Part shown: one piece after another, positions 8,578-17,471 of the stretch
Layout of the letters: each line of letters opens with the position of its first letter
How positions within the stretch are numbered: the first letter of the stretch is position 1
DNA from: Lentzea pudingi
GTDB lineage: Bacteria; Actinomycetota; Actinomycetes; Mycobacteriales; Pseudonocardiaceae
Assembly (NCBI RefSeq): GCF_014646255.1
Contig: NZ_BMNC01000006.1
Span: 391,502 to 455,501 of the forward strand
Length of the DNA stretch: 64,000 bases
Reading direction: 5' to 3'
Notes under the pieces: generated by a model
Database searches by the model: none
Seen by the model: the letters and a program-made list of their open reading frames with translations, nothing else
Told to the model about the DNA's origin: nothing
Program-made: the position numbers and the translations under genes

Positions 8578-9805
8578 GCTCCGGCCTGGTGGCGGTGAAC
8601 GCCGCCGTCACCAGGCCGATGATCGCGACCCACGTGTACGCGTCCCCGTAGACGTGTTCCTGCCAGGACCACAGCATCTCCTTGTCACCGGTGCTCGGCA
8701 GCCAGGTGAAGGGGTGCACGAGGAAGATCACCAGCAACGCGCCGAGCGTCGGCCACGCCCAGCGCGTGCGCGTGAAACCCAGCGCCAGGAACGCCGGCAC
8801 GCACCAGACCCAGTGGTGCGACCAGGACACCGGCGAGACGAGCAGGCCCGCGGTGGCGATCGCGGTCAGCGCCGCGACCTCGGTGCGCGCCCGGTACGCC
8901 GCCACGACCGCGAGCGTCACGACGACCAGCGACAAGCCCAGCCACAGCAACGACTCCGCGTGCTCCCCAGGGTTGATCCGGTGCAGCACACCGCGCAACG
9001 ACTGGTTCGCCATGTACGCGAGACCACCGGCACGGCCCGGGTCGAGCAGCGCGTGGAACCAGAACTCCGCGGAGTCCTTGGCTGCGAACAGGAAGCCCAG
9101 CACAGCCATGCCCGCGAACGCCACCAGCATCATCGCCGCCGCGCGCCATTCCCTGCGCACCAGGAAGTACAGCAGGAAGACCAGCGGCGTCAGCTTGATC
9201 GCGGCGGCCACTCCGACCAGCAGGCCGCGGAACCGCGGATCGCGCACCGCGAGGCAGTCCACCACCACGAGTGCCATCAGCACGAGGTTGACCTGCCCGA
9301 ACAGGAACGTCGAGATCACCGGCTCCAGCGCCACACCGAGGACCGCGACGGCGGGCCCGACGGTCCACACGACGTTCGCCCGCCCGGTCAGCCGCGCGGT
9401 GACGAGCACGCTGACCACCGACAGGCACAGGAAGTTCACGACGACCACGAGCGAGTTCGCCGCCCACACCGGCAGGAACGTCAGACCGCTGAAGATCACC
9501 GCGGCGATCGGCGGGTAGGTGAACGGCAGGCGCGGACCGTCCAGGGAGCCCGGGAAGTCGACGTAGAGCGCGTGCCCCTGCAGCCACGCCTCCCCTCCCG
9601 TGCGGTAGACCTGCAAGTCGAGGAAGTAGAAACCCAGGCCTGCCAAAGAGATCGGCACCGCGGCCAGCGCCACGAACCACAGCACGCGCACCACCTTGCG
9701 TGCGGCCACCCAGCGATTCCGGGCCAGCAGACGTTTTCGGCCCGACTCGAACGCCTCGACGGACATCGGCGGGATCTCGTCGGCGAGCCGGCTGATCAAC
9801 AGCAT
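8522..9805 (-). CDS. GT87-family polyprenol-dependent mannosyltransferase (DUF2029)
   Basis: This integral membrane GT-C glycosyltransferase has about ten hydrophobic segments. It carries the family landmarks LDLQVYRTGGEAWLQG, LPFTYPPIAA (first loop) and VSPVSWSHHWVW. GT87 enzymes transfer mannose or arabinose from a polyprenyl-phosphate donor outside the membrane. The start is taken at the ATG at 9805; GTG at 9814 or ATG at 9874 would add a cysteine-containing stretch. Unusually, the cytoplasmic N-terminus contains PMSVEAFESGRKRLLAR, nearly the same as the N-terminus of the anti-sigma-like gene at 11530. Confidence 0.87.
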   Translation of the reverse strand: MLLISRLADEIPPMSVEAFESGRKRLLARNRWVAARKVVRVLWFVALAAVPISLAGLGFYFLDLQVYRTGGEAWLQGHALYVDFPGSLDGPRLPFTYPPIAAVIFSGLTFLPVWAANSLVVVVNFLCLSVVSVLVTARLTGRANVVWTVGPAVAVLGVALEPVISTFLFGQVNLVLMALVVVDCLAVRDPRFRGLLVGVAAAIKLTPLVFLLYFLVRREWRAAAMMLVAFAGMAVLGFLFAAKDSAEFWFHALLDPGRAGGLAYMANQSLRGVLHRINPGEHAESLLWLGLSLVVVTLAVVAAYRARTEVAALTAIATAGLLVSPVSWSHHWVWCVPAFLALGFTRTRWAWPTLGALLVIFLVHPFTWLPSTGDKEMLWSWQEHVYGDAYTWVAIIGLVTAAFTATRPELSSAARAPRRGWTPRSRS

Positions 9806-9909
9806 CTCGTTCACGCTGACTTCTTGACCGCAGCACGCTTTGCCGTTCCCGCAAGGGGATGTGACAGTCCTCATGGGAACGCGGACGCGGTCATCGGTCA
9901 AGGAGGAGC

Positions 9910-10950
9910 ATGACCCACGAGCAGTTCCTTGCGCTGAAGCGCTTTCCCGCGCTGGACGGTGTGCGCGCCATCGCCGCGCTGATGGTCGTGTTCTTCCACT
10001 ACGGCGGGCCGGGGTTCCTGCAGGGATGGCTCGGGGTGCAGGTCTTCTTCGTGCTGTCCGGGTTCCTGATCACCACGTTGCTGCTGCGCGAACAGGCGCG
10101 CACCGGGCGCATCAGCCTCAAGGACTTCTACCGCCGCAGGGCGTTCCGCATCCTGCCGGTCTACTTCGTGGTCCTGTTCGTGACGGCGGCGGGCCTGCTG
10201 GTCGCCGGGCAGTTCCGGCAGAACCCGCTGGGCCAGGACTTCCCGCTGTACCTGACGTTCCTCAACGAGTTCGGGCACGGCGGCGCGTACGGGCAGTCGT
10301 GGTCGCTGGGCGTGGAACAGAAGTTCTACCTGGTGTGGCCGTTGCTGGCGTTCGCGCTGCTGCCCCGCTGGCGACCTGCCGTCACCGCCGGGCTGATGGC
10401 GCTCGCGCTGGCCGTCGTGCCGTTCACCGTGTCCTCCGACCCCAAGGGCTGGTCGGTCCACTACTTCACGGTTCTCGTCGGGTGCGCGTTGGCGTTGCTC
10501 ATGAACGACAAACGGGGGTTCGCGTTGATCAGGCCGTTCACGACGCCGTGGGTGATCCTGCTGTTCCTGGGCGTGCACCTGTCCGTCCCGCTCATCTCCG
10601 GCGCCCTGGACGGCACCGTGCCCGGTTTCGTGTCGGTGGTGCCGATCTACGCCGTTGCCACCGGACTGGTGCTGCCGGCGCTGCTGGCTCCAGGCCGGCT
10701 GCAGCGAGCGTTGTCCACTCGCCCGATGGTGTGGCTCGGCGAACGGTCCTACTCGATCTACCTGGTGCAGGCGATCGCGCACTCGATCGTGCTGCTGACG
10801 GGCGCATCGGGCCTGGTCATGGCTTTGGCGACGACGGTGGTGGCCATCGGGATCGCCGACTTCTCCCACCGCTTCGTCGAGCTGCCGATGATCCGGCGAG
10901 GCAGGTCACACCGATCAACCGGGAATGCATTGGCGCCCATCGGCCAATAA
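9910..10950 (+). CDS. Acyltransferase-3 family membrane O-acyltransferase
   Basis: This polytopic protein (346 residues, about ten TM segments) of the OafA/NodX family has the conserved LDGVRAIAALMVVFFHYGG segment with the active-site His30, and RRRAFRILP. It would move an acetyl or other acyl group onto a cell-surface sugar or secondary metabolite. The ribosome binding site AAGGAGGA is strong. It faces the GT87 gene across about 100 nt, so both may act on one surface glycan. The ECF sigma gene follows 50 nt downstream and may share its transcript. Confidence 0.88.
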   Translation: MTHEQFLALKRFPALDGVRAIAALMVVFFHYGGPGFLQGWLGVQVFFVLSGFLITTLLLREQARTGRISLKDFYRRRAFRILPVYFVVLFVTAAGLLVAGQFRQNPLGQDFPLYLTFLNEFGHGGAYGQSWSLGVEQKFYLVWPLLAFALLPRWRPAVTAGLMALALAVVPFTVSSDPKGWSVHYFTVLVGCALALLMNDKRGFALIRPFTTPWVILLFLGVHLSVPLISGALDGTVPGFVSVVPIYAVATGLVLPALLAPGRLQRALSTRPMVWLGERSYSIYLVQAIAHSIVLLTGASGLVMALATTVVAIGIADFSHRFVELPMIRRGRSHRSTGNALAPIGQ

Positions 10951-11000
10951 GTTCCGTAAGCACCGAGACTGCGCCACCGGCGCGAACAGGAGGGCCGGGG

Positions 11001-11537
11001 GTGACGAAGCCTCTGGACAGGGATGCCTGGGTCGAGCTCTACGACCGGCACGCCCGCGACCTGCACCGCTACCTGGCGCTGCGGGTGGACGCCGCCATCG
11101 CGGACGACCTGGTGTCCGAGACGTTCCTCATCGCCTGGGAACGCCGTGAGAGCTTCGACCCGGCCCGCGCGAGCGTCAAGGCGTGGCTGTTCGGGATCGG
11201 GACGAACCTGCTGCGCCAGCACGTGCGCTCCGAGGGCCGGCGCCTGCGGGCGTGGGCGCGCGATCACGGCAGACGCGCGGTGGCCGACCACGTCGACGAC
11301 CGGACGGCGTCGGTGGTGGACGCCAAGTCGCTGATGAGCGACCTGAGCGAGGCGCTCGCGGACCTGCGGCCCGAGGAACGGGACGTGCTGCTGATGGTGG
11401 CGTGGGCCGACCTGAGCGCGGCCGAGGTGGCCGAGGTGACGCGGACGCCGGTGGCGACGGTGCGGACCCGGTTGTTCCGGGCGCGGGCCAGGCTGCGGGC
11501 GAGGATCAACGGACAGGAGGGTGACGACGATGCGTGA
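11001..11537 (+). CDS. ECF-type RNA polymerase sigma factor
   Basis: A 178-residue two-domain sigma factor. The sigma-2 region spans about residues 10-75 (LYDRHARDLHRYLALRV, DLVSETFLIAWE) and the sigma-4 region about 110-170, with helix-turn-helix LSAAEVAEVTRTPVATVRTR. The GTG at 11001 follows AGGAGG. Its stop codon lies inside the next gene (8-nt overlap), which encodes a membrane protein expected to control it or respond to it. No target promoter can be assigned. Confidence 0.92.
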   Translation: MTKPLDRDAWVELYDRHARDLHRYLALRVDAAIADDLVSETFLIAWERRESFDPARASVKAWLFGIGTNLLRQHVRSEGRRLRAWARDHGRRAVADHVDDRTASVVDAKSLMSDLSEALADLRPEERDVLLMVAWADLSAAEVAEVTRTPVATVRTRLFRARARLRARINGQEGDDDA

Positions 11538-12558
11538 CGAGACGCGTCAGGTCGAGGACGAGACGGTCAAGTGGGCGATGTCGGACGTCGCCCCGATGAG
11601 CGATGAGGCGTTCGAGCGGGGACGCGCGGCACTGCTGGCGCGCATCGACGCCGAGCAGTCCGGCGAGGTCGTCCCGCTCGCGTCCCGGCGCCGGCGCCGG
11701 ATCCCGGTGGTGGCCGCGGCCGCCGCGATGGTCGTGATCGCGGGCGCCGCCCTGGTCGCGCCGTCGCTGATGTCGCGTGACAGGGGCCCGAGCGTGGGCA
11801 GCGCCGCCGCGGCCGAACTGCTCCACCAGGCCGCGACCCACACCGGCGACGCGGAGTTGGAGCCGGGCCAGGCCCTCTACGTGCTGCAGTACGCCCGCTG
11901 GTCGGTGACCGAGGCCGGGCACAGGTGGATGTACCTGCAGGACCAGACCCTGCAGACGTGGATCCCGTCCGACCGCTCGGGCACGTGGCTCTACCGGCAC
12001 GGCAAGACCGGCGAGAGGCAGTGGCTGATCGGGTCGGAGGCGGGCAACGCGCGGGACGTGCCCGAGGGCCTGCACACCGACGGCGACTTCACCTCCACCG
12101 GCGGGCCCGCGTTGCACGACAAGATCGAGCCGAGCTTCCGCGACCCGTCGCCCGAGTACCTCGCCTCCCTCCCCCTCGACCCTCGCGAGCTGTACCGGAA
12201 GCTGCGCGACGAGGTGGCGGGCAACGAGGGCCTGACCTTCCTGCAGATGATCAACGACGGCCTGGACACCGGTGTGTACCCGGCGCAGGTGCGGTCCTCG
12301 GTCTACCAGGCCCTGAGCTACCTGCCGAAGCTGGAGATCGTCGAGAAGGCAGCCGTGATCGACAGTCGCAGCGGCACCGCGTTCGGCGTCACCGAGAACG
12401 AGACGACCGAGCAGATCGTGATCGACCAGACGACCGGTGAGTACCTCGGGTCGAGGACCGTCCTCGCGAAGGACGCGTGGGGCCTGAAGCAGGGCCAGGT
12501 CATCGGCACGACCTCCGTGACGACGCGGGTGGTGTCCGCTGTGGGACAGCCCTTCTGA
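11530..12558 (+). CDS. CU044_5270-type membrane protein, sigma-linked
   Basis: The 342-residue protein has a cytoplasmic N-terminus with the PMSDEAFERGRAALLAR motif. A basic run leads into one TM segment (about 57-80), and an extracytoplasmic domain of about 255 residues with no enzyme motif follows. The gene overlaps the ECF sigma gene, the usual arrangement for this actinobacterial family, so an anti-sigma or sensor role is likely but unproven. ATG at 11530 is chosen over GTG at 11521 because the AGGAGG is properly spaced only for the ATG. Confidence 0.75.
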   Translation: MRDETRQVEDETVKWAMSDVAPMSDEAFERGRAALLARIDAEQSGEVVPLASRRRRRIPVVAAAAAMVVIAGAALVAPSLMSRDRGPSVGSAAAAELLHQAATHTGDAELEPGQALYVLQYARWSVTEAGHRWMYLQDQTLQTWIPSDRSGTWLYRHGKTGERQWLIGSEAGNARDVPEGLHTDGDFTSTGGPALHDKIEPSFRDPSPEYLASLPLDPRELYRKLRDEVAGNEGLTFLQMINDGLDTGVYPAQVRSSVYQALSYLPKLEIVEKAAVIDSRSGTAFGVTENETTEQIVIDQTTGEYLGSRTVLAKDAWGLKQGQVIGTTSVTTRVVSAVGQPF

Positions 12559-12562
12559 CCCG

Positions 12563-13327
12563 TCAGCGGGTGACGTCGCGGTACAGCACGACCCAGACCT
12601 CGCCAGGCCGCTCCGTCGCGCCGGGGAACCACCTCGGCGCGACGGCCTCGGCGAGTTCGTCGGCGCGGTCGAGCAGCGTGCTGACCGCGGGTTCCCCGAC
12701 GACCACCACGGCGGACCAGTCGACGTGGGCCAGCATGAAGTCCCGCGTGACACCGAACTTCTCCTCCAGCACGGTCATCAGCTCGTGCGGGCTGTCCGGT
12801 CCGGCGTCGACCTCGTTGACGTCCGGCACCTCCGCCTCGGTCGCCGGTGCGCGTTCTTCTTCCTCGCGCTGCTCGGACCAGACGTGCTTGCTCAGCGAGT
12901 AGATGCTCGACGTGAGGTCGTCCGCCTGGTCCTCGGTGAGGATCAGCGTGATCGAACGGCCGTCGGTGAGCGTGAAGGTCAGCTCGGCCTCCGGCACCCC
13001 GCCCGATCCCGGCACGGTGTCGACGGACCCGGCCACCTCGCCGGTCAGCACGTGGTCCGCGTGCGTCTCGGTGCCCATCCGGAACGACGGCAGGTTCGCG
13101 ACGGTGTCCACGACGAGCCGGGCGGCGGTGAAGAACGCCTCCCTGTCGCGGAACTCCTTGCGGCTGCGGGTGAGCGTGCGCCCGATGCCGGCGGGCTCGA
13201 CGTACGCCTCGACGGTGCCGGCGCCCTCCCACCGGGCGTGGACGGTGACGCCGTTGGCCAAGCGCTTGCGGTAGCTCTCCCGGTCGCCGTGACGGGACAG
13301 CTCCCAGCCCGCGATCTCCTCGGACAA
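12563..13327 (-). CDS. Hypothetical soluble protein, unknown family
   Basis: No signal peptide, TM segment or catalytic motif is recognised in these 254 residues. The protein is acidic in the middle (a Glu-rich linker near 150-165), with two alpha/beta-looking halves. The start is TTG, preceded by GGAAGGA, which supports this reading frame. It lies convergent to the sigma-linked gene and divergent to a cupin gene. Codon use matches the surroundings. Confidence 0.7.
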   Translation of the reverse strand: MSEEIAGWELSRHGDRESYRKRLANGVTVHARWEGAGTVEAYVEPAGIGRTLTRSRKEFRDREAFFTAARLVVDTVANLPSFRMGTETHADHVLTGEVAGSVDTVPGSGGVPEAELTFTLTDGRSITLILTEDQADDLTSSIYSLSKHVWSEQREEEERAPATEAEVPDVNEVDAGPDSPHELMTVLEEKFGVTRDFMLAHVDWSAVVVVGEPAVSTLLDRADELAEAVAPRWFPGATERPGEVWVVLYRDVTR

Positions 13328-13394
13328 CGGTCTTCCTTCCGGCGGGGAAGCCCGACGCTGTCACAAATCGGTGAGCTGCGTGGTCTTTTCTGAC

Positions 13395-13838
13395 ATGAGC
13401 CACGAACACAGCCATCACCTGGACAACCCCGACGAAAGCGGTCCGCCGCCGAACATCGAGGTCATCGGCACCGTGCCGGGCGCGCCCCAGATCCCGGACG
13501 GCGCCGAGGCCATGACGCTCCTCGTGACGCTGCCGCCGTCGAGCCCCGGAGCGCCGCCGCACCGGCATTCCGGTCCTGCCTACGGTTACGTCGTCAAGGG
13601 CGCCATCGTCTTCGAGCTGGAGGGCGAGCCGGAACGGGTCGTCCACGCGGGCGGGACGTTCTGGGAGCCGGGCGGCGACGTCATCCACTACCAGGACGGC
13701 AACCACCTGACCGATGAGGAATCCGCTTTCGTCGTCACGATGTTCTGCGCTCCCGGACAGCCGATGCTGACCGTGGTGGAGCAGGACGAGCTGGAAGCGC
13801 GCAAGCACCTGCGGGCGCAGCACGGCGAACGTCCTTGA
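13395..13838 (+). CDS. Cupin-domain protein
   Basis: A single small beta-barrel cupin (147 residues) has metal-ligand histidines in PPHRHSGPAYGYVVKGAIV and a second cupin half with PGGDVIHYQDGN. Such proteins bind a metal and act as small dioxygenases, isomerases or sensors; the substrate is unknown. The His-rich N-terminus (SHEHSHH) may add metal affinity. No clear Shine-Dalgarno precedes the ATG at 13395. A strong terminator follows. Confidence 0.82.
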   Translation: MSHEHSHHLDNPDESGPPPNIEVIGTVPGAPQIPDGAEAMTLLVTLPPSSPGAPPHRHSGPAYGYVVKGAIVFELEGEPERVVHAGGTFWEPGGDVIHYQDGNHLTDEESAFVVTMFCAPGQPMLTVVEQDELEARKHLRAQHGERP

Positions 13839-13847
13839 TGGACGCGA

Positions 13848-13875
13848 GGGGGCGGGAGTGTCGACTCCCGCCCCC
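13848..13875. terminator. Bidirectional intrinsic terminator
   Basis: A perfect 12-bp GC-rich stem (GGGGGCGGGAGT and its complement) with a 4-nt loop fills the gap between the convergent cupin and flavoprotein genes. Its position between two stop codons argues that it terminates both. Confidence 0.8.
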
Positions 13876-13880
13876 GTTCG

Positions 13881-15605
13881 TCACTCGACCAGCTTGCCGG
13901 CGGTGTCGACGTCCCGCATCAGCGACGCGATCTCCTCTGGCACCGCGGGGATCTCCTCCCGCTCGATCCGGCCGGGACCCGACCACACGAGGTTCACCTG
14001 CTGCGCGGGGTCCATGTCCGGGTGGTCCGACCGGTTGTGGCAGCCGCGCGTCTCGCGGCGTTCGAGAGCGCACTCCAGGGTCGCGCGGGCGGAGAGCGCC
14101 GACGACTTCAGGTCGAAGGCGTGGGCGAGGTCCTGGAACCCGGCGAGGTCGGGGTGCACGCCGACGTCGCGGATGCGTTCCTCGATCTCGTCCAGTTCGG
14201 CGAGTCCCTTGCGCAGCCCGGTTTCGTCGCGGACGACGCCCGCGTGCTCGGTCATGGTGTTGCGCAGCGCGCGTTGCAGGGCGCGGACGTTCTCCTGGCC
14301 GTCGGCGGCGAGCAGGTCGTCCACCTCGGACCGCGCCTCGTCGAGCGCGCTGTGCGAACGTTGTTGCGCGCTCAGGGAAGCCGAGTACTCGGCCGCCGCC
14401 TCGCCGACGATCCGGCCGTACACCAGCAGTTCGATGAGCGAGTTGCCGCCGAGCCGGTTCGCGCCGTGCAGGCCGCTGGACGCCTCGCCGATCGCGTACA
14501 GGCCCTCCACGCCCGTCGAGTGGTCGGCGGGTGACACCCACACACCGCCCATCGAGTAGTGCGCGGTCGGGGCGATCTCGACGGCTTCCCGCGTGATGTC
14601 CTTCATCTGCAGTTCGAGCAGCGTCTGGTACACCCTGGGCAGCCGCTGCATGATCTGCTCGCGCGGCAGGTGCGACACGTCGAGCCACACGCCGCCGTTC
14701 GGGGTGCCGCGGCCTTCCTTGATCTCGGTGTACGCGGCGAGCGCGATCCTGTCGCGAGTGGACAGTTCCATGCGCTGCGGGTCGTAGCGGGCCATGAACC
14801 GCTCGCCCGCGTCGTTCGTCAGGATGCCGCCCTCACCCCGCGCGGCCTCCGACACCAGCGTGCCGGCGGCGTTCTCCGGTTCGATCAGGCCGGACGGGTG
14901 GAACTGCACGAGCTCGGGGTCGCGGATCCTGCCGCCCGCGAGCACGGCCAGGCGGAACGAGTCGCCGGTGTTCTCGTCGCGGCGGCTCGACGTGCGGCGC
15001 CAGATCCGGGTGTGCCCGCCCGCCGCGAGGATCACGACGTCCGCGTGGAACACGTACCGCTTGCCGGTGTCGAGGTCGAACCCGTACGCGCCGAAGACCA
15101 CGTTGTCGCGCACCAGGATCCGCGTGATGTAGCAGGTGTCGTGGATCGGGATGTCCAGCTGCGCGGCCCGGTTCACGAGCGTGCGCTGGATCTCCAGACC
15201 CGTGTAGTCCCCGGCGAACGAGGTGCGGCGGAACGTGTGCGCGCCGAAGAACCGTTGCGAGATGCGGCCGTCTTCCTCGCGCGCGAACGGCATGCCATAG
15301 CGTTCGAGGTCTTCGATGCCCCGTGCGGCGTGCTCGGTCACCACCCGCACGATCTCCGGGTTGGCGAGCAGGTAGCTCTCCTTGATGGTGTCCGCGGCGT
15401 GCTGCTGCCACGTGTCGGAAGGGTCCATCGTCGCCAGTGCCGCGTTGATGCCACCGGCGGCGAGCGCGGTGTGCGCGTCGGCCTTGGAACGCTTGCCGAC
15501 GACCAGCACGTCGACGCCGCGTTCGGCGAGTTCGATGGCGGCGCGCAGTCCGGCGCCACCGCTTCCGATCACCAGAACCGATGTGGCGATTCGCTGTTCA
15601 GTCAT
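13881..15605 (-). CDS. Fumarate reductase/SDH-type flavoprotein subunit (stand-alone)
   Basis: This FAD-dependent oxidoreductase (574 residues) contains an N-terminal dinucleotide fold (GSGGAGLRAAIELAERG), QFHPSG, APTAHYSMGGV near the substrate site, and a C-terminal flavoprotein domain. No iron-sulfur or membrane subunit gene lies nearby, so it either joins subunits encoded elsewhere or acts as a soluble fumarate reductase/aspartate oxidase-like enzyme. Its tail does not look like NadB, and no nadA/nadC is adjacent. ATG at 15605 is preferred over GTG at 15608 because GGAGG sits 5 nt upstream. Confidence 0.82.
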   Translation of the reverse strand: MTEQRIATSVLVIGSGGAGLRAAIELAERGVDVLVVGKRSKADAHTALAAGGINAALATMDPSDTWQQHAADTIKESYLLANPEIVRVVTEHAARGIEDLERYGMPFAREEDGRISQRFFGAHTFRRTSFAGDYTGLEIQRTLVNRAAQLDIPIHDTCYITRILVRDNVVFGAYGFDLDTGKRYVFHADVVILAAGGHTRIWRRTSSRRDENTGDSFRLAVLAGGRIRDPELVQFHPSGLIEPENAAGTLVSEAARGEGGILTNDAGERFMARYDPQRMELSTRDRIALAAYTEIKEGRGTPNGGVWLDVSHLPREQIMQRLPRVYQTLLELQMKDITREAVEIAPTAHYSMGGVWVSPADHSTGVEGLYAIGEASSGLHGANRLGGNSLIELLVYGRIVGEAAAEYSASLSAQQRSHSALDEARSEVDDLLAADGQENVRALQRALRNTMTEHAGVVRDETGLRKGLAELDEIEERIRDVGVHPDLAGFQDLAHAFDLKSSALSARATLECALERRETRGCHNRSDHPDMDPAQQVNLVWSGPGRIEREEIPAVPEEIASLMRDVDTAGKLVE

Positions 15606-15716
15606 CACGGCCTCCGTTGCCCGTCTCTTCCATTAAGTAGGACCGGACAGCGCGCTCGCTTGTGACTGTTAGCTGCGTGACAGTGCGTTCGTGGCCACAT
15701 CAGTAGGATCGGTGGT

Positions 15717-16313
15717 GTGTTCGTGAAGCTCTGCGGTCTGCGCACCGAGTCCGATGTCGCCGTGGCGGTCGAGACCGGCGCCGACGCCGTCGGTTTCGTG
15801 CTGACCACCAGTCCGCGCCAGATCGACGTCGACCTGGCGCGGCGGCTCGTGGCGGAGGTGCCCGAGCACGTCCTCACCGTCGCCGTGGTGCGCGGCATCA
15901 CGGCCGCCGAAGCCGGCGAGCTGGCGCTGAAGACGGGCGTGCGCGCGTTGCAGCTGCACGGCGACTACCCGCGCGATGCCTTCGACGAGCTTTCGGCTCT
16001 CCCGTTCGGGTTGGTCAGGGCCACCGCGCTCGGGCCGGAGACCGACGTGCGCACCGGGGCGTTCGGCGAGGAGCTGCTGCTGATCGACTCCCCCGTCGCG
16101 GGGTCGGGCGAGCAGTGGGACATCACGCGGCTCGCCGAGAACCCGCCCACCGGCCGGTGGCTGCTGGCGGGCGGGCTGTCGCCGGAGACGGTCGCCGAGG
16201 CGATCGACGTCGCGAAGCCTTGGGGCGTGGACGTGTCCAGCGGCATCGAGTCGAGCCGCGGCGTGAAGGACCACGGCCGGATGCGCGAGTTCGTCGCCGC
16301 CGCACGGGGCTAG
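15717..16313 (+). CDS. trpF: Phosphoribosylanthranilate isomerase
   Basis: This TIM-barrel enzyme of tryptophan biosynthesis isomerises PRA to CdRP. It has the catalytic Cys in VKLCGLR at the N-terminus, LQLHG in mid-protein, and phosphate-binding AGGLSPE and GVDVSSGIES at the C-terminus. Length 198 is normal. The gene stands alone, away from other trp genes, as is common in actinomycetes. The GTG start has no ribosome binding site; TAGGAT about 7 nt upstream suggests a leaderless transcript. Confidence 0.93.
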   Translation: MFVKLCGLRTESDVAVAVETGADAVGFVLTTSPRQIDVDLARRLVAEVPEHVLTVAVVRGITAAEAGELALKTGVRALQLHGDYPRDAFDELSALPFGLVRATALGPETDVRTGAFGEELLLIDSPVAGSGEQWDITRLAENPPTGRWLLAGGLSPETVAEAIDVAKPWGVDVSSGIESSRGVKDHGRMREFVAAARG

Positions 16314-16672
16314 GCGGCGCGGTAGCCAGGGACCTCCTCGACCCGGTGGTAGACCGGAAGTCCGCGCTCGCGGGCGATCCGCACGTCCTCGTCGGCACCG
16401 GTCGACTCGCCGGGCAGCCGCAGCACCGCCTCGCAGTGCTGGAGCAGGCGCTCCGCGGTCGGGTACATGATCTCGGACGCGATCGGGTCCGCCGGCGAGC
16501 TGCCCCCGGCGCCGCGCAACACCGGCAACGCCACCCACTCGCCGATCATCGGCACGTGGCCGCTGCGGAAGAGCGGCCACGCGGCCTCTTCCAGTCGTTC
16601 GAGGTTGCGCGCCATCAACTCGGGGTCGTCCCCGGTGCCGGATCGGTAGGGCCCTGCGATCAGAATCAGCAT
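16310..16672 (-). CDS. DUF4406-family protein (deoxyribosyltransferase-like fold)
   Basis: The 120-residue Rossmann-like protein begins MLILIAGPYRSG, typical of DUF4406, a relative of nucleoside 2-deoxyribosyltransferases. It has an Asp/Glu-containing ADEDVRIARERG segment. The reaction is unknown; N-glycosidic bond cleavage is only suggested by the fold. ATG at 16672 fits the conserved start; ATG at 16684 is an alternative. It overlaps trpF by 4 nt at the stop codons and is divergent from the DeoR gene. Confidence 0.72.
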   Translation of the reverse strand: MLILIAGPYRSGTGDDPELMARNLERLEEAAWPLFRSGHVPMIGEWVALPVLRGAGGSSPADPIASEIMYPTAERLLQHCEAVLRLPGESTGADEDVRIARERGLPVYHRVEEVPGYRAA

Positions 16673-16721
16673 GCGACCGACCATAATGTGCAACACTCGG
16701 CAAAAACAAGGAGAAACGTGC

Positions 16722-17471
16722 ATGTTGGCTGCCCAACGCCGTGACCTGCTGCTCGAACGGCTGCGTACCGACGGCCGGATCGTCGCCAAGGACCTCGCCG
16801 TCGAAGTCGGCATCTCCGAGGACACGATCCGTCGTGATCTGCGCGATCTCGCGGCGGCGGGCCTCTGCCAACGTGTGTACGGCGGCGCACTGCCCGTATC
16901 CCCCGCTATCGCCGACTACGCCACGCGTCAGAGCGTGCAGGTCGATGGCAAGCAACGGGTCGCACTGGCGGCCGCCGCGTTGATCGAACCGGGCAGCACG
17001 GTGATCCTCGACGGCGGCACGACCACTCTCGCCGTCGTGCGCGCGCTACCGCTCGATCTGCACGCCACGGTCGTCACGCACAGTCCGACGATCGCGAGCG
17101 CGCTCGAAGAGCATCGGGACGTGGACGTCTACGTGATCGGCGGTCGGCTCTTCAAGCACTCGATGGTCGCGTGCGGCGCCGCAGCCGTGGAGGCCGCACG
17201 GGGCGTGCACGCGGACCTCTTCTTCCTCGGCGTCACGGGCGTACATCCCGAAGCGGGCCTCACGACCGGTGACGCGGACGAGGCCGCGATGAAGCGCGCG
17301 CTCGCCCACCAGGCCGCGGACACCTACGTGCTGGCCAGTTCCGAGAAGATCGGCACGGCATCACGGTTCTCCGTGCTGCCGTTCACCGAGGTCGCCGGAG
17401 TCATCACGGACGCGGACAACGAGACCGTGCGCGCGTTGGAGGTGCCGGTGATCCACGCCCTCACAGGATGA
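16722..17471 (+). CDS. DeoR-family transcriptional regulator
   Basis: A 249-residue repressor-type regulator. The N-terminal helix-turn-helix (VAKDLAVEVGISEDTIRRDL, about 21-40) is followed by a DeoRC sugar-phosphate sensing domain with the DGGTTT loop. Such proteins usually control sugar uptake or catabolism in response to a phosphorylated sugar. No sugar operon is adjacent; the divergent DUF4406 gene is the only close candidate target. AAGGAG precedes the ATG at 16722. Confidence 0.92.
   Translation: MLAAQRRDLLLERLRTDGRIVAKDLAVEVGISEDTIRRDLRDLAAAGLCQRVYGGALPVSPAIADYATRQSVQVDGKQRVALAAAALIEPGSTVILDGGTTTLAVVRALPLDLHATVVTHSPTIASALEEHRDVDVYVIGGRLFKHSMVACGAAAVEAARGVHADLFFLGVTGVHPEAGLTTGDADEAAMKRALAHQAADTYVLASSEKIGTASRFSVLPFTEVAGVITDADNETVRALEVPVIHALTG

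Noticed and set aside
13881..15605. L-aspartate oxidase (NadB)
   Set aside because: The C-terminal region and the lack of nadA/nadC neighbours do not support it, though it cannot be fully excluded.
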